Source: CAYYAQ01 sp964469555 (GTDB lineage: Bacteria; Planctomycetota; UBA1135; UBA2386). From it: DNA of 64,000 bases. The DNA lies in contig CAYYAQ010000007.1 in the NCBI GenBank assembly GCA_964469555.1, forward strand, positions 11,247 to 75,246. The letters are read 5' to 3'. The position numbers and the translations under genes are program-made. Below the pieces are notes generated by a model. The model made no database searches. It was not told the origin of the DNA and was given only the letters and a program-made list of their open reading frames with translations. This document shows positions 50,749 to 60,023 of the stretch, one piece after another. Position 1 is the first letter of the stretch. The number at the start of each line of letters is the position of its first letter.

Positions 50749-52179
50749 ATGCACTCTTCGATCATGTGGTCCGTCGTTTGGGTCTTCGCGAGCGGCTGCG
50801 GAGTTATCGATGTGGCGGTTGATGCTTCCTCCGAACTCAAAGCGAAGCCCAACATCTTGTGGATCATCGCCGAGGACTTCGGGCCGGAGTTGTCTTGCTA
50901 CGGCACCAAGCAGGTCTGGACGCCGAACATCGACGGCCTCGCGCGGGATGGAGTTCGCTACACGAGGGCGTTCACCGTTACGCCGGTTTGCTCGACGAGT
51001 CGCTCGGCGTTCATGACTGGGATGTACGCGACGACGATCGGCGTGCACAACCACAGGTCGCACAGGAAGGACGGCTATACGCTTCCCAAGGGCGTCAAGG
51101 TGATCACGGATCGGCTACGCAAGGCCGGCTACTTCACGGCCAACGTCCGCAACCTCGCCGGCAAGGCGAAGGGCGGTTTCTACAGGGGCACGGGGAAGAC
51201 CGACTGGAACTTCCGATACGGCGCCGGCAAGCCGTTCGACTCTGCGAAGTGGGCGGATCTCAAGGGTCACCAGCCGTTCTACGCGCAGATCAACTTCTCG
51301 GAGACGCACCGAGGAGCGGCTTGGAACAACGCGCACAAGAACATCGAGAAGACCGCGGACCCTTCGAAGGTCGAGCTGCCGCCGTACTATCCGGATCACC
51401 CGACGGCGCGAAAGGACTGGGCGCAGTACCTCAACACGGCGATGGCGTTGGACAAGAAGGTCGGCTACGTGTTGAAGAAGCTCGAAGAGGACGGCCTCGC
51501 CGATAACACGATCGTCATGTTCTTCGGCGACCATGGCCGGGCGATGGTGCGCGGCAAGCAGTGGTGCTACGACAGCGGACTGCACGTCCCGCTCGTGATC
51601 CGGTGGCCCAAGGGCATGAAGGCTCCGAAGCAGATCGAGAAGGGGAAGGTCGATGGGAGGATCATCGCTTCGATCGACCTCGCGGCGACCACGCTCGCAC
51701 TCGCTGGTGTCGACAAGCCGCAGGGCATGGAGGGTCGTGTATTCCTCGGTGATGCTGCCGATTCCGACCGGCGCTACGTGTTCGGCACGCGAGACCGCTG
51801 CGATGAGACCGTGTTCCGCATTCGCACCGTGCGCGACGCGCGCTACCGCTACATCCGCAACTTCATGCCCGAACGTCCATTTCTCCAGATCAACCGGTAC
51901 AAGGAGCGGCAGTATCCGATGATCAAGTTGATGCGTGAGTTGCACGCCAAGGGCGAACTCGCGCCGTTGCCGAGCGTGCTGTTGGCAAAGAAGCGTCCGA
52001 AGGAGGAACTCTACGACATCGACGTCGACCCGTGGGAGACGAAGAATCTCGCCGCCGCCCCCGAACATGCGAAGACCGTCGCCCGCCTGCGCACCACACT
52101 GGAGAATTGGATCGAATCCAGCAAGGACCAGGGCCGCACTCCAGAGAAGGAGAGCGCCAAGCGTCGTCGTCGTCGCTGA
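50749..52179 (+). CDS. Secreted or lipoprotein sulfatase, CSTSR type
   Basis: A 476-residue S1-family sulfatase. N-terminal hydrophobic stretch WSVVWVFASGC ends in a lipobox-like Cys. The formylglycine site is CSTSR at residues 81-85, in which the usual proline of CxPxR is threonine; this variant is common in heparan N-sulfatase-like planctomycete enzymes. PNILWIIAEDFGPELSCYG supplies metal ligands, and MFFGDHGRA near 260 the later ones. GTG 50746 is an alternative start. The C-terminal ends in a basic SAKRRRRR tail. Substrate unknown. Confidence 0.92.
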   Translation: MHSSIMWSVVWVFASGCGVIDVAVDASSELKAKPNILWIIAEDFGPELSCYGTKQVWTPNIDGLARDGVRYTRAFTVTPVCSTSRSAFMTGMYATTIGVHNHRSHRKDGYTLPKGVKVITDRLRKAGYFTANVRNLAGKAKGGFYRGTGKTDWNFRYGAGKPFDSAKWADLKGHQPFYAQINFSETHRGAAWNNAHKNIEKTADPSKVELPPYYPDHPTARKDWAQYLNTAMALDKKVGYVLKKLEEDGLADNTIVMFFGDHGRAMVRGKQWCYDSGLHVPLVIRWPKGMKAPKQIEKGKVDGRIIASIDLAATTLALAGVDKPQGMEGRVFLGDAADSDRRYVFGTRDRCDETVFRIRTVRDARYRYIRNFMPERPFLQINRYKERQYPMIKLMRELHAKGELAPLPSVLLAKKRPKEELYDIDVDPWETKNLAAAPEHAKTVARLRTTLENWIESSKDQGRTPEKESAKRRRRR

Positions 52180-52197
52180 TAAACTCTCGCGCGCGAG

Positions 52198-52734
52198 TCA
52201 ATCCGTCGAAGGTCCAACACAAGGATGCACGGCGTGGTCATCCTCGAGAAGCGCGCCAATCACGTTCGAGGTGGCCAGGTGGTGGGCGAAATGCAGGTGC
52301 AGGCATTTCACGCTGCGCATGTGTCCGAGACCGCCGATGCCTCGTTCGAGGAACACGTCCTTCATGCCTCCGGTTTCGATCGCTGTTTGATCCGCTGGAG
52401 AGAGAAGGCCCCAGCGTTCGCGAATGTACGCCTCGTGATCGTTCCACAGACTTGTTGCGAACTCGTCGTCGCGTTCGAGACGCTCGTCGAGTTCGCGGAT
52501 CAGTCCGCGCATCTCGAGCCGCGAGATGGCTCGGATCAACTCGGGACACGTAAGCCAGAACAGAGTCGGAAACGGCAGCAGTCGTTTTTCCTTCCGATGG
52601 ACGGGGTAGTTCACGACGACGCTGGGATGACCGGCGGGGCATCGCGCCGCGACTCCGACGACGCGGGCCGGCTTGCGGCCCAATTGCCGGGTGACCGTAT
52701 CGAGGTCTTCTTGCGTCGGTCTCGTGAAGTCCAT
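52198..52734 (-). CDS. DUF501 family protein
   Basis: A 178-residue cytoplasmic protein. RKPARVVGVAARCPAGHPSV near residue 20 and LPFPTLFWLTCPELIRAISRLE near 55 are the conserved core of DUF501, and GVGH-type segment IGGLGHMRSVKCLHLHFAH with several histidines is near the C-terminus. Histidines and cysteines suggest a metal site. Function is unknown. Convergent with the sulfatase at 50749. Confidence 0.78.
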   Translation of the reverse strand: MDFTRPTQEDLDTVTRQLGRKPARVVGVAARCPAGHPSVVVNYPVHRKEKRLLPFPTLFWLTCPELIRAISRLEMRGLIRELDERLERDDEFATSLWNDHEAYIRERWGLLSPADQTAIETGGMKDVFLERGIGGLGHMRSVKCLHLHFAHHLATSNVIGALLEDDHAVHPCVGPSTD

Positions 52735-52773
52735 GACTCTTGCAGCGTAGCCCGAGACAGGGGACCCGACTGC

Positions 52774-53139
52774 CTACAAAGCGAGGTCCGGCGTCGGTTC
52801 CGTCGGGGGCGCGGAGCCCACATCCGGCACGGCTGGCTCTTGCCCTTCGGGTCTGGTCCTTTCCTGCCAGCTGAATTCGTCCAGAATCGCCTCGATGCCC
52901 ACCGTCTTCTCGGCGACCCGGATGACGGCGTCGCGTAGATCGTGATCGACATTCTCGGGAAGGCTCTCCGAGCAGATGGCGACGGCGTGCTGGACCTCTC
53001 CCGAGGCGCGCTTGAGGTTGGCGGTGCGGTTCGATTCGCCCGCGACCATCTCGTTCAGGATGTCGACCTCTGCCTTGAAGTAGTCCCGGGGCCTCGTGGT
53101 CAGCGGTAGTGGAAAGTGCCCGTCCGCCACCGATCTCAT
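52774..53139 (-). pseudogene. HAMP-like remnant of a membrane protein
   Basis: The translation starts VRVRRIMRSVADGHFPLPLT and continues YFKAEVDILNEMVAG, a HAMP-like pattern (short basic helix, turn, acidic helix), followed by about 70 residues ending APPTEPTPDLAL. HAMP domains are preceded by a membrane helix, but here RNase HI ends just 20-50 bases upstream and no such helix is coded. ATG 53139 would give 121 residues. I see the C-terminal part of a gene whose membrane part was lost. Confidence 0.5.
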
Positions 53140-53186
53140 GATCCGCCGGACGCGCACGAAGGACCCTGCCGGTGAAGTAGCCGGTC

Positions 53187-53624
53187 CTACCGGACCTCGT
53201 CGATTCCCTGCCGCGCCAACTCGTCCGCCCTCTCGTTTCCCGGGTTCCCGGTGTGGGCCTTCACCCAGACCCACTCGATGTCCTGTTCCTGAGCCGCTGC
53301 ATCCAGCTCGCGCCAGAGGTCCTCGTTCTTCACGGGCTTCTTGCTCGAGGTCTTCCAGCCGCGCTTCTTCCAGTTGTGGATCCAGGTCGTGATGCCGTTG
53401 CGGACGTACGTGCTGTCCGTGTAGAGCTTGACGCGGGAGCGCCGGGTCAAGGCGCCTAGCGCACGGATCGCCGCCATCAACTCCATGCGGTTGTTCGTCG
53501 TCTCGGGCTCGCCTCCCGACAGCTCCTTCACGTTGCCGCCGCTCTCGAGGACGAAACCCCAGCCACCGGGCCCCGGGTTGCCGCTGCACGCCCCATCGGT
53601 GTAGATCGTGATTTCGTCGCTCAT
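53187..53624 (-). CDS. rnhA: Ribonuclease HI
   Basis: A 145-residue enzyme that cleaves the RNA strand of RNA-DNA hybrids. All catalytic residues are present: D10 in IYTDGACSGNPGPGGWG, E48 in NRMELMAAI, D70 in LYTDSTYV and D134 in ERADELA; H124 lies in KAHTGNPGN. The length equals that of E. coli RNase HI (155) with a slightly shorter tail. It follows, on the same strand, the acyltransferase at 53647, 22 bases upstream, so is probably co-transcribed. Confidence 0.97.
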   Translation of the reverse strand: MSDEITIYTDGACSGNPGPGGWGFVLESGGNVKELSGGEPETTNNRMELMAAIRALGALTRRSRVKLYTDSTYVRNGITTWIHNWKKRGWKTSSKKPVKNEDLWRELDAAAQEQDIEWVWVKAHTGNPGNERADELARQGIDEVR

Positions 53625-53646
53625 GGAACTGACGGCGTAGTCTCCT

Positions 53647-54681
53647 TCATCGGGAGAGTTTTTCCAGGATGGTCTTCGCCGGTTCGTCGTCGGTCCTCGG
53701 CGGAAGGTCTTCGTCATCTTGCACTTCGCCGTCCGGCCGAGTTCGGTACCGTCGCGAGTCCCAGAACCACTGCTCCGGATACGATGTGATCGCCAGGCTG
53801 AGAGCATCGTTGATGCGTCGGGACACGGTCGCCGAGTCGGCCTCTCTGTCGATCGGTGTGTTCTGATCGATAATATCCCAGACGTGCACCTTGTACCTCC
53901 GCCGGCTCGTCCGCTGCGTCGTGATGACCAAGATCGGAGATTTCGTCCGTACGTGCAGGATGTCGGCCGAGTTGTTCGTGGCGGCGATCGTGCCGAGGAA
54001 GGGGGCGAAGACCTCGCTCGCCTTGGAGCTGACGTCGGCGAGAATGCCCACGACCGCACCATTGCGGAGTTCGCGCATCATCCGTCGCACCGCACCGGTC
54101 CGCTCGATCATCACCGGCCCTCCGGTGCGGCGGAGTTCGTTGATGATCTCGGTTACGATCGGAATCGGACTCTCCTTGAACACCGTGACCGGGTTCATGC
54201 CGTAGAGGGCCATGAGGTGGGCTGAGTATTCGAAGACCCCAACGTGACCCGTCACCCCGATCACGCCCCCCCCGCGGTCGAACAGCCCCCGGACCTTCGC
54301 CATGTCGGACACGTCACAGTACCGCTCGATGTTCTCGGTCGTGATCTCCGGCATCTTGATCAGGTCCACGCTGGAGTGGGTCATGTGCCGAGCCCAGCGC
54401 CAGAGGAGGCGCCGGCGCAGTCTGGGCGGCAAATCGTCTCGAAAGACGACCCGGACGTTGCGGTAGAACCCCCGCTTCTTCCGGGTGGCGCGCTTTCGGG
54501 TCGCGACGGTAATGATGACCAGGACCAGGGTGAGGAGGTCGGCAATTCCGTAGGCAAGCCACGCCGGTGCGAGCCGGAGTAGCCTTATTTGCGCCCGGAG
54601 AGCGAAACCCAGCACCCGATGGGGCCATGGGTGTCGCCGCGGGGGTTCGACATTCTGTGGAGCGTTCAAACTTCCAATCAA
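53647..54681 (-). CDS. Lipid A-type acyltransferase (LpxL/HtrB-like)
   Basis: A 344-residue membrane-associated acyltransferase. The HX4E motif is in VTGHVGVFEYSAHL near residue 145; a hydrophobic helix (LLTLVLVIITVAT) is near 50. PEQWFWDSRRYRTRP near the C-terminus is the conserved WxHRRWK-like end, here with SRRYRTRP. Members transfer secondary acyl chains to lipid A precursors at the inner membrane. The divergent gene at 54777 is a second copy of the family. The two are only 95 bases apart. Confidence 0.85.
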   Translation of the reverse strand: MIGSLNAPQNVEPPRRHPWPHRVLGFALRAQIRLLRLAPAWLAYGIADLLTLVLVIITVATRKRATRKKRGFYRNVRVVFRDDLPPRLRRRLLWRWARHMTHSSVDLIKMPEITTENIERYCDVSDMAKVRGLFDRGGGVIGVTGHVGVFEYSAHLMALYGMNPVTVFKESPIPIVTEIINELRRTGGPVMIERTGAVRRMMRELRNGAVVGILADVSSKASEVFAPFLGTIAATNNSADILHVRTKSPILVITTQRTSRRRYKVHVWDIIDQNTPIDREADSATVSRRINDALSLAITSYPEQWFWDSRRYRTRPDGEVQDDEDLPPRTDDEPAKTILEKLSR

Positions 54682-54776
54682 TTGCCGACAGACCTTTTGA
54701 CGGTCGGGTTCCGCTGGGGGAAGCTAAGAGGAGTATCCGAACAGGATCTCCCGCACCCGTGCACTACTGAATCGGT

Positions 54777-55739
54777 TTGAAGATCACGATCAAGCATCGC
54801 CTGGAATATGCGGTTGCCCGCTCCGTGATACTCGGTGTCCGGTTCCTTCCCGAATCATTGGCCTACCGCGGCATCTCCGCGCTGGGTCAGCTGTGGTTCC
54901 TCTGCTCGAAGCGCCGCCAGGGCTACGCCTTGAAGTTTCTGCGGCAGGCGTATCCCGAGGGTAAGACGGACCGTGAACTCCTCTCGTTGGCGCGTCGCGC
55001 GACGGGCAACTTCGGGAAGGTCATGCTCGACATGTTGCGCATCCACCGGTTCCTACGGAACGGGACCTTCGAGCAGTACGTCGAAGGCATGGACGGGTTT
55101 CGCGAGCACCTCGGCAAGGGGCCGATGCTGGTCCTGTCAGGGCACCTGGGATCCTGGGAGGCCGGGGCGATCGCTCTCGCGTTGGCGCGGGATGAGGCGC
55201 ACATGATCGTGCGTCACTTCAAGAATCCACTCGTGCAGCGGTTCATCGAGAACAGTCGTCTCGCCGCGGGTATGCACCTTCACCCGAGGCGAGGGGGATT
55301 CCGCCCGCTCGCGACCGCGCTGAAGAACGGAGCGGTCGCTGTGCATGCCGTCGACCAGAATCAGCGGTTGCGGGGGCTGTTCGTGCCGTTCTTCGGAAAG
55401 ATCGCGAGTACCGAACGCGCGGCGGCGACGCTGGCCGTTCGCCGCGGCTACCCCGTCGCGATTTGCACCTTTGCCCGGGTCGGGTGGGGGTTCCGGTTCC
55501 GTGCGGTGATCCATGAGGTCATTCAGATGGAAGTGCCGACGGACAAGCAGGACATCGCACCGGAGGTCCGGCGGTTGGTGATTCGGATCAACCGGGCTAT
55601 CGAGAAGGCGATCCTTGCCTATCCGGAGCAGTACCTCTGGGTGCATGATCGCTACCGGACGCAACCTGAGCAGTCGCAGGTTGAGGAGTTCGAGGCGGAG
55701 CAACTCGATAGGTTGCAGGTTGATTCTGAGGTGGTGTAG
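54777..55739 (+). CDS. Lipid A-type acyltransferase, second copy
   Basis: A 320-residue acyltransferase with TTG start at 54777. The HX4E motif occurs in LSGHLGSWEAGAIAL near 120. FVPFFGKIASTERAAATLAVR near 200 is the usual substrate-binding stretch, and AYPEQYLWVHDRYRTQP near 285 the C-terminal signature. Shorter and lacking the extra N-terminal helix of its neighbour. A GTG or ATG start is not available close by. Together with the divergent gene and GmhB it suggests a lipopolysaccharide-type outer membrane. Confidence 0.85.
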   Translation: MKITIKHRLEYAVARSVILGVRFLPESLAYRGISALGQLWFLCSKRRQGYALKFLRQAYPEGKTDRELLSLARRATGNFGKVMLDMLRIHRFLRNGTFEQYVEGMDGFREHLGKGPMLVLSGHLGSWEAGAIALALARDEAHMIVRHFKNPLVQRFIENSRLAAGMHLHPRRGGFRPLATALKNGAVAVHAVDQNQRLRGLFVPFFGKIASTERAAATLAVRRGYPVAICTFARVGWGFRFRAVIHEVIQMEVPTDKQDIAPEVRRLVIRINRAIEKAILAYPEQYLWVHDRYRTQPEQSQVEEFEAEQLDRLQVDSEVV

Positions 55740-55780
55740 GTTGGTGGTGCTTACTCGGCCCCTCGCCGAGGCCGACCGAG

Positions 55781-57349
55781 CTACTTCCCCGTCCCGCGCA
55801 GCACCTTCGCCTCATCAAGCAGCTTCCGAACAGCCGGGTATTCCATCACGCGCAGCGCCGCTTCGTAGTCTCGAATCGCCCCGTCGTAATCCTTCTTCTT
55901 CACGTAGAGCTGCCCCCTGTCCGCGCGATAGATCATGGTGAACATCTTGTTGGGCCCGGCCTCGAGCAAGCGCGTGTAGGCAAGGATCGCCCGGTCGAGA
56001 TCGCCGGCGGCTTCCGCTTCCTGGGCCGCGCGCGATAGCTGGCTGAGATCGGTTGGCAGTGGCTTGGTCGCGACTCCAGTACTCTCGAACGTCAGCGTGA
56101 GCTGGCGTTTCGGAACCAGATAACGCTGCGCAACCGCGCGGACGGTCTCGCTGTCGACGGCACGAATCGCGTCGCCGTACTTCGAGACATGTTCGGCGTG
56201 GCCGAGTACTTCGTACACACAAAACGTCCCTCCGAGAGAGAAATATGGTCGGCTCCGCAGCGGCAAGGACGTGAACTTCCCCGCGAGCAGCTTCACGACT
56301 TCGGCGACTTCAGTCGCGTCGAACAAGTCGCCACGCATCTTCTTGGCCAATCTCGAGAGCTTCTCGCGTGACCCAGGCCCGGTCGCGGCGATCTGGAAGA
56401 GGTCCTGGTCGACCCGAGTGCCCATTTCCGCATCGATGGGGGACCCGTCCTTCGAAGTCGCGCGGGACAAGAGCCGCGCCAATACCGCGAGCGCCGGACG
56501 GTCGGGATGGCCGAGCGCGGGTACGAGCCACACGAAGTTGCACCGGTCCCTCGCCAGGTCGACCTTGATTACTTTCTTGCGCGCTTTGGTCAGTTGCGGC
56601 TCCACGGCGAGCGGTTCGTCGGCGGGTCCCCGCTTTAGCCCACCGAACGCCTTCGCGATCGCGTCGAGCGCGACCTTCGGATCAAGATTGCCCAAGACGA
56701 CGACCGCCGTGCGGTTGGGCTGGTAGTAGCGGTCGTAGAACTTCCGAATGGTCGGGATGTCGAGACCCGGCGCCTTGGTGTGGCCTTTGTTGGTGACGAC
56801 GCCCGCGCCGTAGTTGTGCACCTGGAAGAAGAGGGACTCGAGAAGCTCCCGCCGCGCGTCCTTCGGGTTCCACGTGCGTGCTTCCTCGCGGCGCAACCGT
56901 TCTCGCTCGAAGAACACGGGTTTCTTCTCGAGTGTGAGTCCCCGCAACCGGTCGGCTTCCATGGCGAGCACGCGCCCGAGCTGCGCAGACGGGATGGAGT
57001 GGTCGTAGAACAGCGTGTAGTCTTCGCGCGTGAACGCGTTCGACTCGCCGCCCATGGCGTGGACCATTCGGTCGTGCTTCCCGAGCGGAGTCTTCGCGGT
57101 GCCAGCGTACATCGCGTGCTCGGTCAGATGCGCGAGGCCAGTCGTCATCGGTGTCTCGTGCCGCTTGCCCGCGTTCACGACCATGAAAATGGAGACTCTT
57201 TCTCCCGTGTCACGGACCGCGACGGCGCGCAGCCCATTCTCGAGTTGCCGGCGGTGGAAGGTGTGTTCGCCGACCTTCAGTTGAGGAAGGTCCTGCGCCA
57301 CGCCGACGGGACAGAGACTGACGAAACACAGGAATACCGCTCGTTCCAC
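55781..57349 (-). CDS. Secreted M16 peptidase with C-terminal TPR
   Basis: A 522-residue protein with a signal peptide (LCFVSLCPVGVAQ). Inverted zinc motif HLTEH at residues 74-78 (GLAHLTEHAMYAG) with the later glutamate near 150 (RREEARTW region). The substrate-binding arginine-tyrosine pair (usually in a second domain) is less certain. The C-terminal 80 residues form a TPR-like repeat (AAGDLDRAILAYTRLLEAG, KKKDYDGAIRDYEAALRVM). Likely a periplasmic zinc peptidase acting on small or unfolded proteins. Confidence 0.88.
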   Translation of the reverse strand: MERAVFLCFVSLCPVGVAQDLPQLKVGEHTFHRRQLENGLRAVAVRDTGERVSIFMVVNAGKRHETPMTTGLAHLTEHAMYAGTAKTPLGKHDRMVHAMGGESNAFTREDYTLFYDHSIPSAQLGRVLAMEADRLRGLTLEKKPVFFERERLRREEARTWNPKDARRELLESLFFQVHNYGAGVVTNKGHTKAPGLDIPTIRKFYDRYYQPNRTAVVVLGNLDPKVALDAIAKAFGGLKRGPADEPLAVEPQLTKARKKVIKVDLARDRCNFVWLVPALGHPDRPALAVLARLLSRATSKDGSPIDAEMGTRVDQDLFQIAATGPGSREKLSRLAKKMRGDLFDATEVAEVVKLLAGKFTSLPLRSRPYFSLGGTFCVYEVLGHAEHVSKYGDAIRAVDSETVRAVAQRYLVPKRQLTLTFESTGVATKPLPTDLSQLSRAAQEAEAAGDLDRAILAYTRLLEAGPNKMFTMIYRADRGQLYVKKKDYDGAIRDYEAALRVMEYPAVRKLLDEAKVLRGTGK

Positions 57350-57455
57350 GCCCGCAGGCTACCGCCTCCCGTCGGATTTCGCGACTGGATCAGGAGCGAT
57401 CCGCCGTGACGATGCACCAGATCAGGTTGCGCCACACGCAGTCGAGTTTGACGAA

Positions 57456-57800
57456 GCCACGCGATGGCTCGTCATTTCGCTCGTCGGTCTGTTCCTCTTT
57501 CCCGTGATCTCGTGCGAGGATTCGGATCCCAAACAGGATCCGCTTCCGGTTCGACCGGGTCGAAAGATGCCGTGCCTGTCATCGATCGGGCGCGAAAGAC
57601 GGGAGCCAACGCCGCGTGCTGCGAAGCGCTGGCGACGCTGGAAGCGATGGATCGAAACGATGAACGCGCGGCGAGGTATCAGCAACTCTTGAAACCGCCG
57701 GCTGCTGCCGATCCTCCACGGTACACTGAGCGCCCGGATGGCGGGATCGAGAAAGAAGTAGCCACCACGGGGGCGACGGCGTACAGCTCTGGGGTAGGAT
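57456..57800 (+). pseudogene. Frameshifted lipoprotein remnant
   Basis: One frame gives TRWLVISLVGLFLFPVISCE, a lipoprotein signal with the lipobox cysteine, but no start codon in frame. After about base 57540 the next frame supplies KDAVPVIDRARKTGAN and EALATLEAMDRNDERAARYQ, a helical segment typical of short TPR-like lipoproteins, and extends to the next start. A single-base shift joins them. The gene has no intact start, so I regard it as a remnant. Confidence 0.35.
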
Positions 57801-59648
57801 ATGGGTTACCACGCGATCCCCTCGACTATTCCGCCAGCTGACAAGTGGCTCGTGTCGCGTTGGAAGGCCGTACTGGGTGCGATTCTCGGACTCGCCATTC
57901 TGCTTCGCATCCTGCTCGTGGCGGAGTTGTGGGACGGCCCGGCGTTCACCGGCCATCTGCACGATCAGATGGACACGAGGTTCTTCAACCAGACGGCGTT
58001 GTACATCACGGAACGCGACGCGATCTGCAAGAATCGACCGATCCACCCGCTGCATCGCTGGCACAGGTTCGTCGGCGAGGCGTTCTTCGAGGCGCACCCC
58101 GAGCATCTGAAGGGTCCCTATGCCGGCAAGTCCTTCAGTAGTCTCCCGCGCGACGCAAAGAGCCAGTTCGTGTGGTCGCTCTGGCAGGAGTGGTACGGTC
58201 AACTCCGCTACCACCAGGAACCGTTCTACGCGTACTTCATCGCCTTCGTGTACATGTGGACCGGCGAGAACGTGCCGGCGATCTTCGCGCTGCAGATGCT
58301 GGTCGGTGTGCTGACGATCGCGTTGATGATGGGGATGACGCGCCGCCTGTTCGGCCCGCTCGTAGGGGCGCTCACCGGATTATTGATCGTGTGTTGGGGT
58401 CCGCAGATGCACTACGAATTGGTGCTGCTCCGGACGACGTTCATCACGTTCTTCGGCGTCGCTCTGTTGTACGCGACCCAGCGCATGGGGACCGTGCTGC
58501 CCGACGGCAAGCAGCGGTCGCGAAAGAGCTACATCTGGTACGGAGTTCTGGTCGGGTTGGCGGCGGCCACGAAGACGACGTTTTTGTTGTTCGGCATCGG
58601 GCTCGTGATCGCGCTGATGTGGAATCGGCGCGGCGACAGGGCGGCGCTCATGCGAGACGTGGGATGGATCGCCCTCGGAGTGCTGATTCCGCTGCTCCCG
58701 ATATTCGTCCGGAACGCCGAGGTCGGAGCGCCGCTGTTCAGCATGACCAGTGTGGCTGCGATCACGTTCGCGGCGACAAACCTGCCGAGCTTCGATCCGT
58801 TCAAGGGTTGGTTCCCGTACCTGGAGGGGGTCAACCTGAGCGAGATCATGCACACGAGCAAGGGGCAGTTCGGGGCAGCTGTGAGTGAGACCCTCGCGCG
58901 CCACGACGGATTCTCGAGCTACCTCGGTTTGCTAGTGCGGAAGTTCCTGGCGATCTGGCACTGGTACGAACTGCCGAACAACACGAACTTCTATTACATC
59001 AGTTTGCATTCCACGATCTTCACGGCGTCCCGATACCTGGTCGGTGCGGTGTGGGTCATGCCGATGGCCTTGATCGGACTCGCGGCGTCAGGTCGTCGAT
59101 CTGGGGTTCGCTCGTGGTGGTGGTTCCTGGTCTGCAGCATCGGCCCGTTGGTCGTCTTCTACACGCTGTCGCGTTTCCGTGCGCCGATGATGATCGCATT
59201 GATGCCGTTCGCAGCGCTGGGGATCGTGAGCCTGGTCAATTGGTTCCGCAACGGTCGCTGGGTGAAGGCCGGCATCTCGGTCGCAGTGTTCGCCGCGATG
59301 TTCATGTTCGTGAACCGCGGTCTCCCGCGGGCCGTGATCACCCCGACCGATCATCAGAATGGGTGGACCCTGTACTACCGACCGAAGGTCAAAGCCCTCG
59401 GCCCGACGCCCGCGGCCATGGCGAAGTACGACGAGTTCCTTGCCCTCATTCCGGCCTCGGTAATGGAGATCACGCCCGGTCACGTGCCAAAAGACATCCA
59501 TGATGCCGAGTGGTCGCAGGCTTGCAGTCTCATGTTCAAGGAAGTAGCCGTGACGTATCGCGAGGCCGGCGACGTCTCGAAGGCGGCCCGTCTGGTTGAA
59601 TTGGCTCAAATCCACGCGGCTGCGGTCAACGCGTACAGGTCGCGCTGA
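57801..59648 (+). CDS. GT-C glycosyltransferase-like membrane protein
   Basis: A 615-residue protein with about ten hydrophobic helices. The N-terminal part has WDGPAFTGHLHDQMDTRFF, where the acidic residues match the DxD-type loop of the GT39/ArnT-like GT-C enzymes, and HQEPFYAYFIAFVYMWTGEN is the usual second conserved loop. Later hydrophobic segments (AIFALQMLVGVLTIALMMGM, GALTGLLIVCWGPQM, YWYGVLVG) and a short soluble tail follow. These enzymes transfer sugars from polyprenyl phosphate outside the membrane. Donor and acceptor unknown. ATG 57801 directly follows a GGGATAGGAT sequence. Confidence 0.78.
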   Translation: MGYHAIPSTIPPADKWLVSRWKAVLGAILGLAILLRILLVAELWDGPAFTGHLHDQMDTRFFNQTALYITERDAICKNRPIHPLHRWHRFVGEAFFEAHPEHLKGPYAGKSFSSLPRDAKSQFVWSLWQEWYGQLRYHQEPFYAYFIAFVYMWTGENVPAIFALQMLVGVLTIALMMGMTRRLFGPLVGALTGLLIVCWGPQMHYELVLLRTTFITFFGVALLYATQRMGTVLPDGKQRSRKSYIWYGVLVGLAAATKTTFLLFGIGLVIALMWNRRGDRAALMRDVGWIALGVLIPLLPIFVRNAEVGAPLFSMTSVAAITFAATNLPSFDPFKGWFPYLEGVNLSEIMHTSKGQFGAAVSETLARHDGFSSYLGLLVRKFLAIWHWYELPNNTNFYYISLHSTIFTASRYLVGAVWVMPMALIGLAASGRRSGVRSWWWFLVCSIGPLVVFYTLSRFRAPMMIALMPFAALGIVSLVNWFRNGRWVKAGISVAVFAAMFMFVNRGLPRAVITPTDHQNGWTLYYRPKVKALGPTPAAMAKYDEFLALIPASVMEITPGHVPKDIHDAEWSQACSLMFKEVAVTYREAGDVSKAARLVELAQIHAAAVNAYRSR

Positions 59649-59752
59649 TTCGCCCCATACAGTGTCTTGCCCGCCACACGGTGCGAGCCGCCTTGACACC
59701 CGCCCTCGCGGCGTCGAGCGCCCTGCCTCTGGCTGGCTCCAATCCTCATTCT

Positions 59753-59992
59753 ATGCACAACTTCTCAATCGCCCTGATCTCTACGCTCGGTTTCTTCAGC
59801 TCTACTGCCACCGCGCAGAAAGTCGACTTCGTCAAGGAAATCGCGCCGATCTTAGTGTCGCGCTGCGTCGAATGCCCCGGGGCCGACGAGGCGGAGGCTG
59901 ACCTTCGCCTCGACACCAAGAAGGGTCTGTTCCCCGGCGACAAGGCTGACTGGCTCATCGTCCCGGGCAAGCCGAAGGACAAGAAGAAGTAG
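59753..59992 (+). pseudogene. Truncated secreted cytochrome c domain with CxxCP
   Basis: A 79-residue frame with signal peptide (to ATAQK), then KVDFVKEIAPILVSRCVECPGADEA, the N-terminus of planctomycete PSCyt1 (cytochrome C-type) proteins. In that family the motif is CVECHG; here the heme-ligand histidine is proline (CCC codon), so heme cannot be attached in the normal way. DLRLDTKKGLFPGD is correctly placed, but the protein ends after VPGKPKDKKK where the family normally continues for hundreds of residues. A gene fragment lying directly before the fusion gene at 60024. Confidence 0.6.
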
Positions 59993-60023
59993 CGCGCCGC
60001 GTCGGGTTGGCGATACTGGAGAC

